This document shows positions 1 to 5,707 of a DNA stretch of 13,267 nt, one piece after another. Origin of the DNA: Anaerolineaceae bacterium UBA6073 (GTDB taxonomy: Bacteria; Chloroflexota; Anaerolineae; Anaerolineales; Anaerolineaceae); NCBI GenBank assembly GCA_002436085.1, contig DIXT01000016.1, positions 1 through 13,267 of the forward strand. The letters are read 5' to 3'. Each line of letters begins with the position of its first letter. Position 1 is the first letter of the stretch. The notes beneath the pieces were generated by a model that was not told where the DNA came from, made no database searches, and saw only the letters and a list, made by a program, of their open reading frames with translations. Position numbers and translations under genes: made by a program.

Positions 1-114
1 ATTGTGACTCTTCCTTACCAGCTTGCTCATGCTTTAATATTACATCATTGTTTTCGCAGCAAGCTGCGGGGAAATGCCCTCTTTTTGATTATAGCTGGAT
101 TTCTGCTAAAAAAT

Positions 115-138
115 AAAAATGCCCTCGCGGGCATTTTT
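115..138 (-). terminator. Palindromic intrinsic terminator of the tRNA-Phe gene
   Basis: A perfect 10-bp stem (AAAAATGCCC at 115-124 and its complement at 129-138) closes a TCGC loop. It starts 10 nt past the 3' end of the minus-strand tRNA. The A/T ends of the stem give a U-rich tail in either direction, so it could stop transcription from both sides. Confidence 0.8.
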
Positions 139-148
139 ATAGTGTTCA

Positions 149-221
149 TGCCGAGCCACAGAATCGAACTGTGGACACTGCGATTTTCAGTCGCATGCTC
201 TACCAACTGAGCTAGCTCGGC
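149..221 (-). tRNA. tRNA-Phe (anticodon GAA)
   Basis: Read on the minus strand, this 73-nt gene forms a full cloverleaf. The acceptor stem pairs GCCGAGC (221-215) with GCTCGGC (156-150), and the discriminator base is A at 149. The D-loop carries the AGTTGGTAGAG motif. The anticodon loop reads CTGAAAA, which gives anticodon GAA and therefore phenylalanine. The T-arm has GTTCGATTC. The 3' CCA is not encoded (the next bases are TGA), so it must be added by tRNA nucleotidyltransferase. The gene stands alone, with its own promoter at 243-271 and terminator at 115-138, so it appears to be a monocistronic unit divergent from the M20 peptidase gene. Confidence 0.96.
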
Positions 222-242
222 GTTCTTGCGAACAGTTGCAAA

Positions 243-271
243 ATTTTAACCGTAAGCAGCCGTGATGTCAA
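243..271 (-). promoter_or_regulatory. Consensus sigma-70 promoter of tRNA-Phe
   Basis: On the minus strand a perfect -35 box TTGACA (271-266) is followed by a 17-nt spacer and a -10 box TAAAAT (248-243). Transcription would start near 236, about 15 nt before the mature tRNA 5' end. This is the best promoter match in the window, as expected for a stable RNA gene. Confidence 0.8.
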
Positions 272-401
272 GCACTGCATGCCAACAACAGCAGCGCGCC
301 CAGTGTTTTTTTCTCGATTCCAGGTCAAAAAAACGAATTTCTCTAAAATATCTCTTGCATAGCGTCTTACACCATCGTATCTTCTTTATCCCATTTTCCA
401 G

Positions 402-407
402 TACAAT
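402..407 (+). promoter_or_regulatory. Possible -10 box upstream of the M20 peptidase
   Basis: TACAAT (5 of 6 matches to TATAAT) lies 42 nt before the start codon. No good -35 box sits 16-18 nt upstream, so this is a weak call. The 228 bp between the tRNA and the peptidase hold nothing else recognisable beyond the tRNA promoter. Confidence 0.3.
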
Positions 408-449
408 AGAGCAAACGCACAACCATCACAAACACCACCGGAGGTACGT

Positions 450-2117
450 ATGACCCCTCTTCTGATTGCAGGCATTGCAGCCGGCGCCCTATTGTTGATA
501 TTCCTGGCCGTCATCATCATCCGCACGCTCAGCTTCCCAATCGAAAGCGAACCCGCTGAAGCCCTCGCGCTGCTGGACGTCGACGGCGAAGCTGTCGCCC
601 AACGCGTCGGGCTGGCGGTGCAGTGCCGCACCATTTCCCACAGCGACCCGGCGCTCACGGATCCAAGGCCCTTCACCGCCCTGCACGAATTGCTGCGCAC
701 GCTCTACCCGCAGCTCCACAAAAAAATTGACCTCGAGCTGGTCAACGACCGCTCGCTGCTCTTCACCTGGCACGGCAGCGACCCCGCGCTCGACCCCATC
801 TGCTTCGCCGCCCATCAGGACGTCGTCCCCGCGGATGAAACCCCCGAGGCCGGCTGGACACACCCTCCCTTTGCCGGCGAACTCGCGGACGGCTACGTGT
901 GGGGGCGCGGCACGCTCGATTGCAAAGGCACGCTCATCGGCATCTGCGAAGCCGCCAGCAGCCTGCTCAAATCCGGTTTCAGCCCCCGGCGCACGATCTA
1001 CCTCGCCTTTGGCGCGGATGAGGAAGTCTCCGGCTTGCACGGCGCGCGCGCTATTGCGGAACTGCTCAAGGAGCGCGGCGTGCAGCTCGCTTTCCTGCTG
1101 GATGAAGGCAGCGTGGTCACCAAAGGCAGCGCCCTGGGCATCAACAGCCCCATCGGTCAGATCGGGATCAGCGAAAAAGGCTACCTCTCGCTCAAACTTA
1201 AAGCCAAAGTCAAAGGCGGGCACTCCTCCACCCCGCCCAAGCAAACCGCCATCGGCGCGCTTGCCCTCGCCATCGCGGTGCTGGAATCCGACCCATTCCC
1301 ACAGACCCTGGACGTAATGGGCTTTGTCGCCAGCTACCTGGGCAAAGCCCAGCCCTTCTTCCAGCGCATGCAATACGCGAACACCTGGCTGTTTGGCGGC
1401 GCCCTCAAGCGCAAACTGGCAAAAAATCCGCTCACCAACGCGCTCACCCGCACCACCGTTGCCCCCACCATCATCAAAGCTGGCAGCGCCGAGAACGTGC
1501 TGCCCGCTGAAGCCGAAGCCCTCATCAATCTGCGCATCATGCCCGGTGAGACCCTGCGCGACGCATATGAACGCGTGAACGACCTGGTCGGGGATGAAAC
1601 CATTGAAGTCCTGCCCGCCCACGGCGAAACGCTCGAAAGCGACCACGCCTGGAACCCCACCCCGGTGGCGGACGTGGACTCCCCGCAGTACCAGCGCCTG
1701 GCGGAACTGGTGCGGGCCACCTTCCCCGGCGCGCTGGTCGTGCCCTTCATGATGACCGGCGCCACAGACGCGCGCCACTACGCCGCCGTGTGCCAGAACG
1801 CCATGCGCTTCTCGCCCCTCTTCCTGACCCAGGAAGAAATCCAGACCATGCATGCCGTGGACGAACGCCTCTCGATTGCCAACGCTGGCCGCATGGTCGC
1901 TTTTTATGAGGAGCTGATGCGCCAGGAAAGCAGCCTGGTTGAGGAGGAGGAAGAGGAAAGCGGAGAAGTGGAAGCGCCGCTAAAGGCCAAGCCCCTTTCC
2001 CGCAAAGAACGCAAGGCGCAAGTCGAGGAAGAAATTGAGGAAGCCCCGCTGGAGCCTGACGAACTGCCCTTGGATGACGAGCCCCTGGTTGCGAAGCCGC
2101 TGCGGAAAGACGATTAA
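450..2117 (+). CDS. Membrane-anchored M20 family metallopeptidase (carboxypeptidase S / PM20D1-like)
   Basis: Predicted di-zinc aminoacylase or carboxypeptidase that hydrolyses peptide or N-acyl amino acid bonds. The 555-residue product starts with a hydrophobic segment (residues 4-24) that probably anchors it with the catalytic domain outside the membrane. M20 landmarks appear in order: H122 in AAHQDVVP, bridging D157 in GRGTLDCKG, catalytic E191 and zinc ligand E192 in GADEEVSG, D218 in LLDEGS, the lid-domain GGHSSTP motif, and the C-terminal ligand H443 in TDARHY. The order and the C-terminal ARHY context match the CPS1/PM20D1 branch. The ATG at 450 has a GGAGG ribosome site at 440-444. 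The catalytic fold should end near residue 490. About 60 further residues form a low-complexity tail rich in Glu, Lys and Pro, including a run of six Glu, which I do not know from the family. The gene is monocistronic, with a terminator directly after it. Substrate cannot be told from sequence. Confidence 0.93.
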   Translation: MTPLLIAGIAAGALLLIFLAVIIIRTLSFPIESEPAEALALLDVDGEAVAQRVGLAVQCRTISHSDPALTDPRPFTALHELLRTLYPQLHKKIDLELVNDRSLLFTWHGSDPALDPICFAAHQDVVPADETPEAGWTHPPFAGELADGYVWGRGTLDCKGTLIGICEAASSLLKSGFSPRRTIYLAFGADEEVSGLHGARAIAELLKERGVQLAFLLDEGSVVTKGSALGINSPIGQIGISEKGYLSLKLKAKVKGGHSSTPPKQTAIGALALAIAVLESDPFPQTLDVMGFVASYLGKAQPFFQRMQYANTWLFGGALKRKLAKNPLTNALTRTTVAPTIIKAGSAENVLPAEAEALINLRIMPGETLRDAYERVNDLVGDETIEVLPAHGETLESDHAWNPTPVADVDSPQYQRLAELVRATFPGALVVPFMMTGATDARHYAAVCQNAMRFSPLFLTQEEIQTMHAVDERLSIANAGRMVAFYEELMRQESSLVEEEEEESGEVEAPLKAKPLSRKERKAQVEEEIEEAPLEPDELPLDDEPLVAKPLRKDD

Positions 2118-2134
2118 CGCTTATCAGGCACAGT

Positions 2135-2166
2135 AAAGCAGCTCCCATCGCGGAGCTGCTTTTTTT
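2135..2166 (+). terminator. Intrinsic terminator of the M20 peptidase gene
   Basis: An 11-bp perfect stem (2135-2145 with 2152-2162) has a CATCGC loop and runs into a T tract that ends at 2166. It begins 18 nt after the stop codon and separates the peptidase from the repeat region. Confidence 0.9.
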
Positions 2167-2180
2167 ATTTATGGTAGTTG

Positions 2181-2480
2181 TAGGTTGGGTGGAGCGGCAG
2201 CGCAACCCAACATAATTTGGGTGATTAGTCGTAGCTTGGGTGGAGCAGCAGCGCAACTCAACATAATTTGGGTGATTAGTCGTAGTTTGAGTGGAGCGGC
2301 AGCGTAACCCAACATAATTCGAGTGATTAGTCGTAGCTTGGGTGGAGCGGCAGCGCAACCCAACATAATTTGAGTGCTTAGTCGTAGGTTGGGTGGAGCG
2401 GCAGCGCAACCCAACGTAATTTGAGTGATTAGTCGTAGGAGTCGTAGCTTGGGTGGAGCGGCAGCGCAACCCAACAAACC
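2181..2480. repeat. 51-bp tandem array of six REP-like palindromes
   Basis: Six units begin at 2181, 2232, 2283, 2334, 2385 and 2445. Each has a ~31-bp imperfect palindrome in which a left arm like GTTGGGT faces a right arm ACCCAAC around GGAGCGGCAGCGCA. A conserved ~20-bp linker (ATAATTTGAGTGATTAGTCG) follows it. The period is exactly 51 bp except before unit 6, where a 9-bp duplication (GTCGTAGGA then GTCGTAG) makes it 60. Units differ by a few substitutions: unit 2 has ACTCAAC, unit 3 has TTTGAGT. Because the linkers are conserved this is not a CRISPR array. Two related units lie at 3337-3420. Confidence 0.92.
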
Positions 2481-2545
2481 CGGTCCCTGCCTTGCTGCAC
2501 CCCTGTTAGTACACCAGGGCTCTCAATATACCGAAGGATTTATAT

Positions 2546-2583
2546 GCAGATTGCCGCGGTCGCTGGCGCTCCCTCACAATGAC
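2546..2583 (-). repeat. GTCATTG...GCAATC hairpin element
   Basis: On the minus strand it reads GTCATTGTGA, then a core GGGAGCGCCAGCGAC, then CGCGGCAATCTGC. The outer ATTGT pairs with GCAAT through one G-U pair. The core GGAGCGCCAGCGAC recurs exactly in the element at 13169-13206, which places both in one dispersed family. Confidence 0.7.
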
Positions 2584-2755
2584 GGACCGTGTCACCGCGA
2601 GCGCAAGCGAAGCAATCTCCCTGTTAGTGCACCAGGGCTCTCTATTTTCCGATAAGTTAACAGGCAGATTCCACAAGTGGATGCTTCGCTATGCCACGCC
2701 CCCTTCGTTTAATTTCTGCTTGTAAGCAATTCTTACAGCGGGAGCTAATGACGAA
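2550..2755. repeat. 206-bp direct repeat, copy 1
   Basis: Matches 2900-3105 at a constant offset of 350 bp with only five substitutions by eye (2659, 2717, 2740, 2743, 2750) and no gaps. It contains two hairpin elements (2546-2583 and 2591-2620), a GATGCTTCGC segment, a CCACGCCCCCTTCG segment and a small perfect hairpin TGTAAG/CTTACA at 2721-2737. No gene is apparent. Frames open through it are not supported, because both copies merely carry the same open frame and there is no start context. Confidence 0.93.
2591..2620 (+). repeat. GTCACCGCGAG hairpin element
   Basis: GTCACCGCGAG is followed by a GCGCAAGC core and GAAGCAATCTCC. It belongs to the same dispersed family as 2546-2583, which lies next to it in the opposite orientation. 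Its outer pairing ACCGC/GCAAT has one A-C mismatch. An identical copy is at 2941-2970 inside direct repeat 2. Confidence 0.65.
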
Positions 2756-2796
2756 CTTTGCACCGCCGCGAGGCACGAAGCGGACTGCCATTTTTC

Positions 2797-2843
2797 GTCA
2801 TCGCGATACTCTGAAGGGTACAGGTCGCAGCGAAGCGATCTCC
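2797..2843 (+). repeat. GTCATCGCGA hairpin element with changed outer pair
   Basis: GTCATCGCGA at 2797-2806 faces GAAGCGATCTCC at 2832-2843. The outer pairing is ATCGC/GCGAT, where other family members have ATTGC/GCAAT or ACTGC/GCAGT, so pairing is kept although both strands changed. It lies between the two 206-bp direct repeats. The flanks 2756-2796 hold a further degraded repeat-like stretch. Confidence 0.6.
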
Positions 2844-2899
2844 CTGCTAACCTACTGTCCCAGAGGAGAGCAGAAAGGCAGACAAAGTACCCTTGTGGT

Positions 2900-3105
2900 A
2901 TTGCCGCGGTCGCTGGCGCTCCCTCACAATGACGGACCGTGTCACCGCGAGCGCAAGCGAAGCAATCTCCCTGTTAGTGCACCAGGGCTCTCTATTTTCC
3001 GATAAGTTTACAGGCAGATTCCACAAGTGGATGCTTCGCTATGCCACGCCCCCTTCGTTTAATTTCCGCTTGTAAGCAATTCTTACAGCAGGGGCTAATA
3101 ACGAA
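2900..3105. repeat. 206-bp direct repeat, copy 2
   Basis: The second copy of 2550-2755, at about 97.6% identity by eye. The similarity begins at the ATTGCCGCGG edge of a hairpin element: copy 1 has CAG before ATTGCC and copy 2 has GGT. It stops right after ACGAA at 3101-3105. The sharp edges and few differences suggest a recent duplication or recombination between hairpin elements. Confidence 0.93.
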
Positions 3106-3114
3106 TCAAACTCT

Positions 3115-3191
3115 GTCGCTGCGAGACCCTTTGCCTGCATACTATTGAACAATATGAGACCGCTGTATGGCAAAGGGTCGTGGCAGTCTGC
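3115..3191 (+). repeat. Long hairpin element (GACCCTTTGCC stem)
   Basis: GTCGCTGCGA at 3115-3124 is followed by GACCCTTTGCC (3125-3135). Its perfect complement GGCAAAGGGTC lies at 3169-3179, followed by GTGGCAGTCTGC (3180-3191). The 11-bp stem closes a 33-nt loop. The outer motifs match those of the elements at 7289-7357 and 7528-7597, but the stem sequence is entirely different. Confidence 0.8.
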
Positions 3192-3280
3192 CCTTAAATC
3201 ATTCGAGAACCTTAGACACATAGGTTGTAAAATGTATTTGCGATAAAGCTGAACCCCCGAGTGTGAGAGCTCTAAAAAAC

Positions 3281-3298
3281 GCAGATTGCCGCGCCCCC
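3281..3298 (-). repeat. Orphan right arm of the hairpin family
   Basis: On the minus strand this reads GGGGGCGCGGCAATCTGC, matching the right end GGGGGCGTGGCAGTCTGC of the elements near 7345. No matching left arm is found within about 80 bp, so it looks like a truncated remnant. Confidence 0.55.
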
Positions 3299-3336
3299 TT
3301 CTTGTGTTTCCAGCTTCCGTGATGGATCTGCAGTCG

Positions 3337-3420
3337 TAGCTTGGGTGGAGCGGCAGCGCAACCCAACGTAATTTGAGTGATCAGTCGTAGCTTGGGTGGG
3401 GCGGCAGCGCAACCCAACAA
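3337..3420. repeat. Two further units of the 51-bp palindrome array
   Basis: Units start at 3337 and 3388, again 51 bp apart, with the same palindrome and linker as 2181-2480. After the last unit, the sequence AACCCGGTCCCTGCC and then GCTGCACCC also follows the last unit of the first array (from 2476). The array end and its flank were therefore duplicated together. Confidence 0.9.
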
Positions 3421-3554
3421 AACCCGGTCCCTGCCTCGCTGCACCCAACCCACAAACTCCACGAGGAATGCTTCTGCATGCCGCGAGCCCGCTCCCCGGC
3501 TATGTTTTTCCTTTGACAGCCCTTTACCGCACAAACCTTCCTGATCCCGGATGA

Positions 3555-3560
3555 TATACT
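3555..3560 (+). promoter_or_regulatory. Possible -10 box of the HEFTH protease gene
   Basis: TATACT lies 19 nt before the start codon, which would give a short leader that includes the AAAGGA ribosome site (3568-3573). No -35 box is visible at the right distance. A TTGACA at 3513-3518 is too far away (36 nt) to pair with it. Confidence 0.35.
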
Positions 3561-3579
3561 TAGCCGCAAAGGAAAAGCT

Positions 3580-4962
3580 ATGAACCCCTCCACAAAAAAG
3601 ACCTTAATCATCGTCCTGTTCGTCCTACTGGTCCTGTGCCTGTGCGCTTCCGCGCTCGTGCTTCTGGGCGGTATCGCCCTCTTCAAAAATAATCTCGCCC
3701 CCACCATTGCCGCCCAATTCACGCCGGAGCAACCTATCAGCAGCGCTACCGCCCTCCCGCAGGCCAACCCCGAATCATCCGAAGACGCCATCAGCGCCTC
3801 CATGGATGAAATCGAGCGGCAGGTCTCTGCCATCCGCGGCCTGAAGCTGGATAACGCCATCCCGCGCAAACTGCTGACCGAGGAAGAACTCCAGGCGACG
3901 GTCGAGAACGACTTTTTCAAGGACTACAGCGCGGAAGACGCCGCCTCGGACGCGCGCGTGCTCTCGCTTTTGGGCCTCCTCCCGCGCGATTTTGACCTGC
4001 TCAGCTTCTATCAGGAGCTCTACAGCGAACAGATCGCCGGTTATTACGACGACGAGGTCAAAGCTATGTTTGTCGTGAAAAACAGCGGCTTCACCGGCGT
4101 GGAACGCGATACCTACGCGCACGAATTCACCCACGCCCTGCAAGACGCCGCCTTCGACTTCAACGGCGCACTGAACTACACCGACGAAGCCTGCCAGGAA
4201 GATTCCGAACGCTGCGCCGCCCTGCAGTCCCTCATCGAAGGCGACGCAACCCTCACCGAGAGCCTCTGGCTGCAAAGCCATGCCACCAAGCAGGATATCC
4301 GCGACCTGCAGAACTTCTACGCGAGTTACGAGAGCCCGGTCTACGACGCCGCGCCCGCCTACATGCAGGAAGATTTCCTCTTCGCCTACCAGCAGGGGCT
4401 TACCTTTGTCCAGTCCCTCTACGAGCAAGGCGGCTTCGCGGCCGTGGACGCAGCCTACACCAGCGCGCAGCCCGCCTCAACCGAGCAAATCCTGCATCCC
4501 AACCGCTACCCCACCGATATTCCTGTCAAAGTTGAGCTACCGGACCTGAGCGCCGCGCTCGGCTCGGGTTGGGAGGAGAGCGACCGCAACGTAATGGGCG
4601 AATGGTACACCTGGCTGATTCTTGCCCGCGGTGATGACACCGAAAGCCGCCTGGTGGACGCGAAAGCCTCCGCCGCGGCCGAAGGCTGGGGCGGGGATAC
4701 CTACGTGGTGCTTGAAAACACTTCCTCCGGCGAGGCTGCTCTCTTGGTGCGCTATACCTGGGACGGCTCCTCTGACTCTGCTGAAGCCAAGCTCGCCTTT
4801 GAAAGCTACCTGAGTTTGCGCATGGGCAGCCCAAGCCAGAGCGGCATCTACGAAAAAGACGGCCTCTACTCCGCTCTCCGGCAGGATTCGCAGTTCGGCT
4901 TCACCTGGCTGATCGCTGACAGCCGCGCGACACTCGAAACGCTGCTGGGCGAGCTTTATTAA
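3580..4962 (+). CDS. Membrane-anchored putative zinc metalloprotease (HEFTH motif)
   Basis: The product is 460 residues. Residues 8-35 form a strongly hydrophobic segment, a likely membrane anchor or uncleaved signal. Residues 36-75 look like a flexible Ser/Ala/Pro linker, so the rest is probably outside the cell membrane. The zinc-binding helix H181-E182-F183-T184-H185 continues ALQD. E220 in LIEGDATLTE is a plausible third ligand and makes it a gluzincin-like enzyme. Substrates and pathway are unknown. The C-terminal part (about residues 310-460) has no motif I recognise; it begins near ALGSGWEESDRNVMGEW and looks like a separate domain. The ATG at 3580 has AAAGGA six nt upstream. A HAD phosphatase gene follows 14 nt after the stop, so the two are probably cotranscribed. 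I do not know a named family for it. Similar HExTHALQD proteins occur as uncharacterised genes, so the protease call is inferred from the motif. Confidence 0.82.
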   Translation: MNPSTKKTLIIVLFVLLVLCLCASALVLLGGIALFKNNLAPTIAAQFTPEQPISSATALPQANPESSEDAISASMDEIERQVSAIRGLKLDNAIPRKLLTEEELQATVENDFFKDYSAEDAASDARVLSLLGLLPRDFDLLSFYQELYSEQIAGYYDDEVKAMFVVKNSGFTGVERDTYAHEFTHALQDAAFDFNGALNYTDEACQEDSERCAALQSLIEGDATLTESLWLQSHATKQDIRDLQNFYASYESPVYDAAPAYMQEDFLFAYQQGLTFVQSLYEQGGFAAVDAAYTSAQPASTEQILHPNRYPTDIPVKVELPDLSAALGSGWEESDRNVMGEWYTWLILARGDDTESRLVDAKASAAAEGWGGDTYVVLENTSSGEAALLVRYTWDGSSDSAEAKLAFESYLSLRMGSPSQSGIYEKDGLYSALRQDSQFGFTWLIADSRATLETLLGELY

Positions 4963-4976
4963 CCCCCACAGTTGAG

Positions 4977-5669
4977 ATGACCGTTCCGCGCCGAACCGCC
5001 CTCCCACTGGACCTTTCCCGGGTGAAAGCCCTGCTTTTCGACGTGGACGGCACGCTGGCCGACAGCGACAACGCCATGACCGACCGGGTCAGCAGGCTCC
5101 TGCGCCCGCTGCGCTTTCTCGTGAACGAAGCAAGAGCAGCCGCGTTCTCCCGCAAGCTGGTGATAGCCGCTGAAAGCCCGGGCAACCTGCTGCTTGAGCT
5201 GGCAGACCGCGTTTCAATGGACCACCTGATTGCCCGTTTCCTGGAGCGGCGCGCCGCCCGCCAGAGCGCGCGGGTGCTGCCTGTTATACCCGGCATCCCG
5301 GATATGCTGGCAGCCTTGCACGCGCGCTTTCCTATGGCGGTTGTCTCGGCCCGCAATAACCTGACCACGCTCAGCTTCCTGCGGGCACACAATCTGGACG
5401 CTTATTTCAGCCTGGTGGTCACATCCCAGACCTGTGCGCGCACCAAGCCCTTCCCGGACCCGCTGCTCTTCGCCGCGCAAACTTTGGGCGTGCCGATTGA
5501 AAACTGCCTGATGATAGGGGATACCACGCCGGACGTACGCGCGGCGTTGGCTGCCGGAGCGCAGTCGCTCTCGGTATTGTGTGGTTTCGGCACGCAAAAG
5601 GAACTGGCACACGCGGGCACGCAGCATGTTCTCCCCAGCACCGCCGACCTGGCGGAATTCCTACGCTGA
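4977..5669 (+). CDS. HAD superfamily phosphatase (phosphoglycolate phosphatase-like, subfamily IA)
   Basis: Predicted Mg-dependent cytosolic phosphohydrolase of 230 residues. All HAD motifs are present: nucleophile D22 and acid/base D24 in LLFDVDGTLADSD, motif II serine in AVVSARNN, motif III lysine in TKPFPDP, and motif IV in MIGDTTPDVRAALAAG. The helical cap lies between motifs I and II (about residues 30-95), as in subfamily IA enzymes such as Gph and PpaX. The substrate cannot be assigned. The ATG is 14 nt after the upstream protease stop and has only a poor ribosome site (GAG directly before it), which suggests translational coupling. A GTG at 5022 is an alternative start that would still retain motif I. 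The gene converges on the MFS gene with a 38-bp gap that shows no clear terminator. Confidence 0.88.
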   Translation: MTVPRRTALPLDLSRVKALLFDVDGTLADSDNAMTDRVSRLLRPLRFLVNEARAAAFSRKLVIAAESPGNLLLELADRVSMDHLIARFLERRAARQSARVLPVIPGIPDMLAALHARFPMAVVSARNNLTTLSFLRAHNLDAYFSLVVTSQTCARTKPFPDPLLFAAQTLGVPIENCLMIGDTTPDVRAALAAGAQSLSVLCGFGTQKELAHAGTQHVLPSTADLAEFLR

Positions 5670-5707
5670 ACTCAGGCTGTCGCCCAACACCCCCAAAAGC
5701 TCCGGGA

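Noticed and set aside
57..96. Terminator or gene end in the first 110 bp
   Set aside because: GCAGC/GCTGC with a two-base loop and a following T run was considered, but the small loop and the gap before the T run make it unconvincing. I see nothing firm in 1-110.
4..210. 68-residue plus-strand open frame at the left edge
   Set aside because: It covers the terminator and lies antisense to tRNA-Phe; no ribosome site.
489..1853. 454-residue minus-strand open frame opposite the M20 gene
   Set aside because: It is a GC-bias shadow of a gene with full catalytic motifs. The translation is Gly/Ala/Arg-rich with no domain.
1747..2469. 240-residue minus-strand open frame with 17-residue repeats
   Set aside because: It runs through the terminator and into the end of the M20 gene on the opposite strand. 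The repeats follow only from the 51-bp period, and no ribosome site or promoter is seen.
2181..2480. CRISPR-like array (31-bp repeat, 20-bp spacers)
   Set aside because: The spacer-position sequences are nearly the same in every unit, the period is 51 bp with short linkers, and there are no cas genes. It is a tandem palindrome array.
2425..3075. Several short plus-strand frames ending in the same peptide (RSLALPHNDGPCHRERKRSN type)
   Set aside because: They are translations of the 206-bp direct repeats and hairpin elements; the shared peptide only reflects the duplicated DNA.
3513..3518. TTGACA as -35 box for the HEFTH protease gene
   Set aside because: The best -10 candidate (TATACT at 3555) is 36 nt away and the position 17 nt downstream is CCTTCC-like, so no promoter can be formed.
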